In this document: positions 58,790-64,000 of the stretch, piece by piece
Position numbering within the stretch: the first letter of the stretch is position 1
Layout of the letters: every line of letters starts with the position of its first letter
Origin: Usnea hakonensis
Lineage: Eukaryota; Ascomycota; Lecanoromycetes; Lecanorales; Parmeliaceae
Assembly: GCA_013423325.1 (NCBI GenBank)
Contig: BLJB01000016.1
Span: 1-64,000 of the forward strand
Direction of reading: 5' to 3'
Length of the DNA: 64,000 bases
Notes under the pieces: model-generated
Told to the model about the DNA's origin: nothing
The model's database searches: none
The model's input: the letters and a program-made list of their open reading frames with translations, nothing else
Program-made: the position numbers and the translations under genes

Positions 58790-59944
58790 ATGGGACCGTT
58801 CCAAGCTTTACAGCCTCTTCCCCTTCCCGCGGGTCTTTCGGAACGTCAAATTACAAGCAGCGCTTCAGACCTCTCCTACCACATTATTGAATGCGGCTCG
58901 AAGGGTAATCCCCTTCTTATCCTCCTCCATGGCTTTCCAGAGCTTGCATACTCTTGGCGCAAAATTATGCCAGATCTTGCAAGGCAGAGCTTTTACGTCG
59001 TCGCCTTCGATCAACGGGGATACGGCAGGACCACTGGATGGGACGCGTCCAGCTTCGAACGCGTTGACCTGCAAACCTTTACTCAAACGAATTTAGTGCG
59101 AGATGTGTTAGTCCTAGTCCACCGGCTGGGTTATGATAGAGTCGAATGTGTAGTTGGTCATGATTTCGGATGCGTACCCGCCTCAATCGCAGCTCTGGGC
59201 AGGCCTGACATCTTCCGGAATGTGGTCTTGCTGGCAGCCCCCTTCCTTGGCTCCCCCAAATTGCCCTTCAATATCGCGCCTGAGAACGAAGAATTGACCT
59301 CAAAATTCGACTTGCATGAAGAATTTAGACAGCTCGAACCACCAAGGAAGCATTATAGATGGTACTACTCGACAGCAGAAGCTAACAAGGAGATGGCTCC
59401 CCGTAAAGGCCTCTCGGAATTTTTGAGAGGATACTTCCACTTGAAGAGCGGAGACGCTCACAATGATCCGCGTCCAATCAAAGAGATGACCGCGAAGGAG
59501 CTTGAGATTTTGCCTCATTATTATTTGATGCCGCTTGAGCTCGGTATGCGTGACACTGTAGCGCAAGATATGACAGGAGAGGAAAATGAGAAGATGCGTA
59601 TGAACTCATCCCGGTGGTTTCCCGACGCCGAGTTTGACATCTACGTCAATGAGTTTGGGCGTACAGGATTCCAGGGCGGGCTAAATTGGTATCGGATTAT
59701 GGCGAACCCTGAGCTGCAGCGAGACGTCGATATATTTTCTGGTAAGAAGATCGAAGTGCCTCTCTTGTATATCACTGGGACGAAGGACTGGCTAGTCTAC
59801 CAGCAGCCTGGTTCGATTGACAAGATGAGGGAGGCTTGCACTGATTTCCGCGGTGTGAAATGGATTGGTGACGCCGGGCATTGGGTCCAGCAAGAACAGC
59901 CAGAAAAAGTTGCAAAAGAGATCCTCGATTTCTTAGTCAAGTAG
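58790..59944 (+). CDS. Epoxide hydrolase-like alpha/beta hydrolase
   Basis: Model from the ATG at 58790 (MGPFQALQPLPLPAGL), 384 aa. The family opens epoxides by attack of an aspartate on an oxirane, with tyrosines in the cap. Visible: HGFPE at residues 47-51 (oxyanion motif), GYGRTTGW, nucleophile elbow GHDFG with Asp125, acid region LYITGTKDWLVYQQPG, and catalytic His in GDAGHWVQQEQP. A haloacid dehalogenase-like role cannot be excluded, but HGFPE plus D nucleophile favour epoxide hydrolase. An alternative 5' exon (58692..58719, MSRGGNSFV) joined through a 38-nt intron to 58758 keeps frame and would add 24 residues; 38 nt is shorter than other introns here, so I keep the simple start. Confidence 0.78.
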   Translation: MGPFQALQPLPLPAGLSERQITSSASDLSYHIIECGSKGNPLLILLHGFPELAYSWRKIMPDLARQSFYVVAFDQRGYGRTTGWDASSFERVDLQTFTQTNLVRDVLVLVHRLGYDRVECVVGHDFGCVPASIAALGRPDIFRNVVLLAAPFLGSPKLPFNIAPENEELTSKFDLHEEFRQLEPPRKHYRWYYSTAEANKEMAPRKGLSEFLRGYFHLKSGDAHNDPRPIKEMTAKELEILPHYYLMPLELGMRDTVAQDMTGEENEKMRMNSSRWFPDAEFDIYVNEFGRTGFQGGLNWYRIMANPELQRDVDIFSGKKIEVPLLYITGTKDWLVYQQPGSIDKMREACTDFRGVKWIGDAGHWVQQEQPEKVAKEILDFLVK

Positions 59945-60426
59945 TTAGAGGACACTAGGTTGAAGGGTCGAAAACTTATGCTAGTTAAATAACAAAAAGT
60001 TTTGAAGCTTTGTTCTCTGTCAGATAACCACGTTCGAAGCCTTGGCGCCTGTGATACATGGCATTGCTAAATAATTGGTGGAGTCACCCATTTCTACATC
60101 AGTGGATACGTAATTTCTGCTTCCGTTGACAGACATAGACAGAAAAAGTCCAATCCCAGACTCTTGGCAGCCGAAGGGAGTAAAGTCCAATGCCTCATCT
60201 GAGCCGTGGTATTGACGTCGTAGTATAGAATGCCTTCGCTTGGACAAAGTGCTATTATATATTTGTGCCTGTGGCTTTCGCATTGCTTGAGAGCCAGAGT
60301 CGATGTGCTGGAGAAAGACTTATCTATCTCGGTAGCCTTAATAGGGGTGGACAATTAAAGTGTGAAACCATGAGGATTTGTTGCACTCTTTATTTTGTAC
60401 TGCCTCAGACTGCATTATTCCAGGTT
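59945..60426. other. Convergent 3' spacer
   Basis: About 480 bp between the epoxide hydrolase-like and FMP30-like stops. Overlapping short open frames on the minus strand show no features. I see nothing else. Confidence 0.45.
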
Positions 60427-62017
60427 TTAAAAGTGTCGGCTCTCTCCTATCTCGCACACATCGAACACCCCTGTATCTGGTATACCGCTTCTCGTGAGAG
60501 CTTTTTTGAGCAGCTGAGGCGGCTCAAGCACATCTTCCTCTGTCAGCACCCAAGTTCCCCAATGAATTCCCATAGCTCTTTTGCACCTTGTGTCCTTGAA
60601 AATGTTGACACTATCAAAAGGATTGGCATGCATAGGCGACATAATCCAGCGGGGATCCTGCAGAAAGATCTCAAGCGTTAGCTTGCCGCTTCAACAAAGA
60701 TATCATACCTTGGAGAGTCATTTCCAAGTACAAAACCCAGCCCGACGGCCTGTTTCTCGAATCAATCATTTGGAAAGCTAGAGTACATACGTAAGCGCCT
60801 ATGGGAATAAGGCCAAGGTCGAAGGGGCCTCGAAGTTCACCAATGTCTTTGAAAGCCGGGCAATGTGGATAGACGTGCTCTTCATCGTAATCATCCACAC
60901 CTTTAGCTAGCTCGGGTACAGCCCGGTAGCCAGTGTCCCCTCCAAACCATACCTTCCTACCTCCGCTTTCTACACTCCAGCTAGCCCATAGTGTGAGTCC
61001 CTTGTCAAATAGAGTCCGCGCACTCGTGTGCTGGCATGGCAAACACCCAATGCGAGCCGAAATACCCTTCTCTTCTGCCGAGTTTGACTTGACATCCACT
61101 GTCGACAAAGTAGGCTTGCTCGTGGAAGTTACTAGTTCCATGTCTCGCTGCTCCCACCAGTCAAGTTCCGTCACACCCTCATTGATACCTGACTCCGCGA
61201 ACCATTTCTTGTTCCCAAGCGGAACGAAAAAATGGACGTTTGGGTGCCTGGCCTTAATTTTTGAAATTGTTGGGTGGTCCATATGGTCGTAGTGATTGTG
61301 TGATATAATGACAGCGTCAATAGTAGGGATATCTTCAATTTGGCAGGGCACATCCGTGTAGCGCTTGGGACCCAACCACGTGAAAGGGCTAGAATATTTG
61401 ACTGCCATTAGCTAAATGCAGTACTTGAACGGCAGAGACGGTACGAACCTGCATCTCTCGCTGAAGACGGGATCGAAGAGAACGCGAAGGCCTTCAGGAA
61501 ATTCCACGAAATAGCAGGCATGACCCAACCATGTGGCTCGCAGGACATCAGTCTGTCGAGAGGGAAGGAAGTCGGGCTTCCGAACAGTCACTGGTGGGGG
61601 TATGGTTTTGGGTTTATTTGCAGTACCATTGAGGCGGCGCCTACAAAAGGGATGAGGACAGGCTGTGACCACGGATGAGACAACGTACATCACCATTGCC
61701 CTTAAGATAGTTGGGCCAGATAATTCAGTCCAGCTATCCTGTAAGATAAAAGAGACCAGTAAGCGCAGTTGATAGTCTGCCATGGGAGACTCAATACACA
61801 CCCAAGGATTAGTGAAGCCCTTGCCATGCTTCAGGTGGTGCCGTTTGTCTTTGGCTTCTTCTGGGTCGGCTCCAGTAATCGAAGCTGGGGAGATTGTGGC
61901 TGCATAGATCGAAGCAGCTGTTGCCGAGCTCGACATTCTGTAAGATGTGGAAAAGGATCTGCGCGAGGACGCTGGCTTCTTAGGAAGACAGAAAACCCGG
62001 CGCAAAAAAGCTTGCAT
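60427..62017 (-). CDS. fmp30: FMP30/NAPE-PLD-like mitochondrial metallohydrolase
   Basis: Five exons on the minus strand: 62017..61802, 61738..61689, 61640..61449, 61388..60791 and 60657..60427; introns of 63, 48, 60 and 133 nt; 428 aa. The family is metallo-beta-lactamase fold; the animal NAPE-PLD cleaves N-acyl-phosphatidylethanolamine, and yeast Fmp30 sits in the mitochondrial inner membrane. The N-terminus (MQAFLRRVFCLPKKPASSRR) is presequence-like. Visible: ATWLGHACYFVEFPEGLRVLFD, FSERCSPFTWLGPKRYTD across a splice, metal ligands ISHNHYDHMDH, CLPCQHTSARTLFDKG, FGGDTGYRAVP, LIPIGAYDPRWIMSPMHANP across a splice, and AMGIHWGTWVLTEED. Every exon phase agrees. The last intron is about twice the usual length and carries an inner GTATGA and CAG, so other splicing there is possible. 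It is divergent from the BCS1-like gene. Confidence 0.9.
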
Positions 62018-62633
62018 GAGGATGCGGAAAACCTAGAGAAGACGTGGATTTTGCGAGATTGGGGGATGCTGTAGCCTAGGAATAGTACCTTAGCTCGAAA
62101 AATAATAATGAGAGCTTGGAGGAGCAAGCAGATCGGACTCGGTCTAAACCGATATATTATAGTACCGCTTCTTCGGTCTTCGTTACACTCTATTTCGAGA
62201 TGTTCCTCGTGGATGACTAGGATCAGCAGAAGGTGTTTTTGCAGGGGTCTTGGACATGCATGAATCACGTAGCACGTCTGAGCGCAAAATCGAAAAATAC
62301 AACCAGCTATTCACTACTCACCAGGACTTAACGGATTTAGTGTATTTTTTAGAAAGAAAAAATATCACAAATCTAAGCACCTTGGGTTTGATACTCTACG
62401 ACGTGAAGTGAAGCATATAAGCGACGTTCGAGATACTCCCTTTAATTTACGTCGTAGAATATAGAGCCCGAGGTACTGAGATTTGTTTTTATGGCAAAAG
62501 CTGACAAAAATACGCGATTCTGATTCTGGTGTGAGTCAGCAGTCTAACCCAAAGGGATTTAGCGAGGGTATATGTGAGGGACTCGGGCAACCAATCAGCA
62601 ATTGGTTGAACATTTTTTGAGAATCACCTGCGA
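62018..62633. promoter_or_regulatory. Divergent promoter (FMP30-like / BCS1-like)
   Basis: About 616 bp between outward-facing starts of two genes for mitochondrial-type proteins. It contains a 10-bp inverted repeat with arms at 62395 and 62449 (listed separately). No TATA-like or other box is clear. Confidence 0.4.
62395..62458. repeat. Inverted repeat TCTACGACGT
   Basis: TCTACGACGT at 62395-62404 is matched by its exact reverse complement at 62449-62458, with 44 bp between. The inner ends carry ACGT cores of the bZIP type. A GACGTT lies between the arms. Confidence 0.7.
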
Positions 62634-64000
62634 ATGGCGAAAGATGCCGTCCCGGTGTACACATCAGATGTGATCCATCAGCATGGGCTTAGAAGTGCCC
62701 TTGAACCTTCTCCTATTCTAGAGAAAAACAATGACGGCAGCTTCCTGGCACAAATCTCCGGCAACCCTTTCTTCACTGCGGTGAATATGCTATACCTGCG
62801 AGGCTGCAATCTCCGCAACGCTGACAGACTTTCTAGGGACTAGGTCTCGCTGGCTTTGGTGCCATTCTTGCAGCCGGCCAGAAGGGTGTTCGCCACGGTG
62901 CAAGTCTTGTTAAAAGGCGATTACTTGTCGACGTTGAAATCAATGTCAAAGATGAATCCTATCCTTGGTTCCTATACTGGATGACTATTCACCAACGCAG
63001 TCAGCTGCCATCTTCCTCTCGCTCTACCACTCTTCGCAATGATAAATTGGGAAGATCCGGGTTCTTGGAGTCTTTGATGCGTCGCTTCACTCCAGGGATT
63101 CATCACCTTGCTATAGAAACTGAGAAGGTCGAACACCCTAATGGATCGGTCCAGACCGGATTCACGCTCATACCGGGCCCTGGAAAGCATATCATCCGAT
63201 ATCGAAATGCGTTTCTTATTGTCAATCGCTTGCGCGAAACAAGATCTATGAACCACAACACGGGTCTTCCATGGGAGACAATTACACTCACCACACTCTA
63301 CTCACAGCGCAACATCTTCGAAGACATCTTTTCCGAGGCACATAGTTTGGCACAGCAATTTTCCGAAGGCAAGACGATTGTTTATCAGGCCAGGGCTACA
63401 TCTTGGGAGAAGTTCGGTGAGCCTCGTCGAAAGAGACCCCTTGAGTCTGTTATTTTGGACAAGGGCGTTAAGGAACGCATTCTTTCCGACGTCAAAGGCT
63501 TTTTGGGCAGTGCAAAATGGTACTATGATCGAGGTATACCTTATCGAAGAGGTTACCTGCTACATGGACCTCCAGGCAGTGGAAAAAGCTCCTTCATTCG
63601 GGCTCTAGCTGGAGAATTAGAGTACAACATTGCCATGCTAAATTTAAGCGAGCGAGGCTTGACAGATGACCGATTGAACCACCTTCTTACGATCATACCA
63701 AGAAGGACACTGGTACTGCTCGAAGATGCTGATGCAGCGTTCGGCAATCGAAGAACCCAGACCGATGATGATGGCTACCGCGGCGCGAATGTCACATTTT
63801 CGGGCCTGCTCAACGCATTGGACGGCGTGGCTAGTGCTGAAGAGCGTATTGTGTTCTTGACAACAAACTATGTGGACCGCCTTGACAGTGCTCTTGTACG
63901 GCCTGGACGGGTTGACATGGCAGTCAGACTTGGAGAGGCGACAAGATGGCAGATGGATAAGATGTGGGACCGCTTCTATGGTGAATTCGACGAGCACGGA
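62634..64000 (+). CDS. BCS1-type mitochondrial AAA ATPase (partial, runs off the right edge)
   Basis: Two exons seen, 62634..62780 and 62837..64000 (open to the window end), one 56-nt intron; 437 residues visible, C-terminus missing. BCS1 translocates and inserts the Rieske protein into complex III from the mitochondrial matrix. Visible: NPFFTA joined to GLGLAGFGAILAAG (single transmembrane segment), the BCS1 N-terminal domain (SYPWFLYWM, LIPGPGKHIIRYRN, ITLTTLYSQRNIFEDI, YQARATSWEKFGEPRRKRPL), Walker A GPPGSGKSS, Walker B TLVLLEDADAAF, sensor LTTNYVDRLDSALVRPGRVD. BCS1-like paralogs are numerous in fungi, so whether this is the true Bcs1 is open. The ATG at 62634 is the first in frame. Confidence 0.9.

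Noticed and set aside
60020..60354. Two overlapping minus-strand frames between the epoxide hydrolase-like and FMP30-like genes
   Set aside because: They overlap each other in different frames, have no features and lie in a convergent 3' spacer.
1..64000. Search for tRNA, rRNA, transposon or secondary-metabolite cluster
   Set aside because: No cloverleaf with A/B boxes, no transposase or reverse transcriptase, and no PKS/NRPS/terpene core gene was seen; the neighbouring genes are unrelated housekeeping functions.

Overview
The window is nuclear DNA from a filamentous ascomycete (Pezizomycotina). The evidence is dense protein-coding genes on both strands, split by short GT-AG introns (mostly 46-75 nt), branch motifs such as CTAAC/CTGAC before AG, and a gene set typical of this group (NST1, BtgC-type GH17 glucanase, SRR1-like, RINGv, Rho2, SurE-TTL Pby1). 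The class cannot be proved from the sequence; Leotiomycetes is only a guess. I saw no rRNA, tRNA, CRISPR, transposase or reverse-transcriptase gene. All gene models below were spliced by hand; exon ends are given and reading-frame continuity was checked.

Layout. 0-11.9 kb: a Rum1/Sic1-family CDK inhibitor (+), a TRAPPC12-like TPR protein (-), a DUF1749/SidJ-like hydrolase (+), NST1 (-), Rho2 GTPase (+, with a 6-nt microexon) and mitochondrial ribosomal protein mL40 (-). 11.9-13.0 kb: repeat-bearing spacer. 13.0-24.7 kb: MFS sugar transporter (+), anthranilate phosphoribosyltransferase TRP4 (-), Pby1 SurE/TTL protein (+), RNase H2 subunit B (-) and MCM10 (+); the last two share a divergent promoter with an ACGCG cluster. 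24.7-26.2 kb: a gene-poor stretch with a possible decayed gene. 26.2-39.0 kb: galactokinase (-), TFIIIC WD-repeat subunit (-), RINGv membrane E3 (+), histidine acid phosphatase (+) and a Cdc15/Imp2-type F-BAR-SH3 protein (-). 39.5-46.7 kb: NOT1 scaffold of CCR4-NOT (+, 2342 aa). 47-53 kb: PTS1-tagged peroxisomal alpha/beta hydrolase (-), SRR1-like protein (+), BtgC glucanase (-). 53-64 kb: a 1565-aa disordered protein of unknown function (-), epoxide-hydrolase-like enzyme (+), FMP30/NAPE-PLD-like metallohydrolase (-) and a BCS1-type AAA ATPase (+) cut by the right edge.

Most genes are unrelated housekeeping functions, not a cluster. The clearest functional pairing is RNase H2B/MCM10, two DNA-replication genes reading away from a shared promoter with MCB-like boxes. 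The most interesting signals are gene-structure and promoter ones: the Rho2 microexon next to a stop-free, 3n-length intron in the Switch I loop; the F-BAR gene, whose SH3 domain lies on a separate last exon that intron retention would remove; a palindromic E-box/AP-1 composite between TFIIIC and RINGv; and the MCB array. I found no convincing new multi-gene system.
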